From JACKHO01 sp041398745 (lineage in GTDB: Bacteria; Planctomycetota; Planctomycetia; Planctomycetales; Planctomycetaceae), in contig JAWKUB010000002.1 in assembly GCA_041398745.1 (NCBI GenBank), forward strand, positions 310,001 through 374,000: a stretch of DNA of 64,000 nt, in the 5' to 3' direction. Under the pieces are notes generated by a model, which was given only the letters and a program-made list of their open reading frames with translations, was not told the DNA's origin and made no database searches. Positions within the stretch are counted from its first letter, which is position 1; every line of letters begins with the position of its first letter. Position numbers and translations under genes: made by a program. This document shows, in pieces, positions 63,920 through 64,000 of the stretch.

Positions 63920-64000
63920 CTAAGCCGCTTCTGCAACCGCATCTTTGTGGAAGTGGGATTTCTCTTCGATGATGGACTCGGCATCGAATCGGTGACCGAA
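63920..64000 (-). CDS. C-terminal end of a gene running past the window
   Basis: A minus-strand reading frame from the window end to a TAG at 63920-63922 gives 26 residues ending SIIEEKSHFHKDAVAEAA. Composition fits a coding end better than the alternative frame, which is basic and Ser-rich. Too short to identify. Confidence 0.4.
   Translation of the reverse strand, partial: FGHRFDAESIIEEKSHFHKDAVAEAA

Overview
The window looks like an ordinary chromosomal stretch of a planctomycete (Planctomycetales; genus not determined). This is inferred from gene content: two exported sulfatases, Tat-exported DUF1501 and DUF1800 proteins, a PVC-type haem-binding 'membrane-bound dehydrogenase' protein, a YfbK-like VWA protein behind an ECF sigma factor, a tripeptidyl-peptidase II homologue, and a nearly 3000-residue beta-helix protein whose N-terminus carries a motif like the planctomycete LEPR-XLL export motif. 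No rRNA, tRNA, CRISPR array, phage gene or transposase was seen. Genes are densely packed, and several convergent pairs end within a few bases of each other.

Layout. 1-10 kb: a sulfatase cut by the window edge, a thioredoxin-fold protein without a CxxC, a Tat-exported deacetylase-like protein, an exported hydrolase, a coupled SDR/MoeA pair (MoeA fused to a ligand-binding-like domain) and a second sulfatase. 10-18 kb: a two-domain fasciclin protein, a large FtsX-type permease without its ATPase, and an ECF sigma factor with a VWA protein carrying an anti-sigma-like N-terminus. 18-28 kb: a bacterial E2-like (ubiquitin-conjugating fold) protein with a C-terminal zinc ribbon in an operon with DUF2752; FKBP, DUF2780, PLD and Ogt genes; an ABC transporter operon; an epimerase, a SIMPL protein, a cysteine desulfurase and a short TauE. 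28-40 kb: a probable clan-CD cysteine peptidase, Kbl, a sialate-esterase-like enzyme, two small exported Cys-rich proteins, DUF1501, a GH15 glucoamylase and NDH-2. 40-54 kb: the TPP II homologue and the giant beta-helix protein. 54-64 kb: a lipoprotein, DUF1800, an exported unknown, a STAS/RsbW-like/MoaC operon, the PVC-type cytochrome protein, a DUF1963 protein and a cut gene.

How the genes fit together. The sulfatases, esterase, deacetylase-like protein and glucoamylase fit the use of sulfated or acetylated polysaccharides and storage glucans. The sigma/VWA pair and the STAS/RsbW pair are two separate regulatory modules. The strongest candidates for new biology are the E2-like protein with its DUF2752 partner, the Cys-pair repeat protein with its structured leader, the uncharacterised clan-CD-like peptidase, and a 108-bp dispersed repeat with two full copies and one related partial copy.
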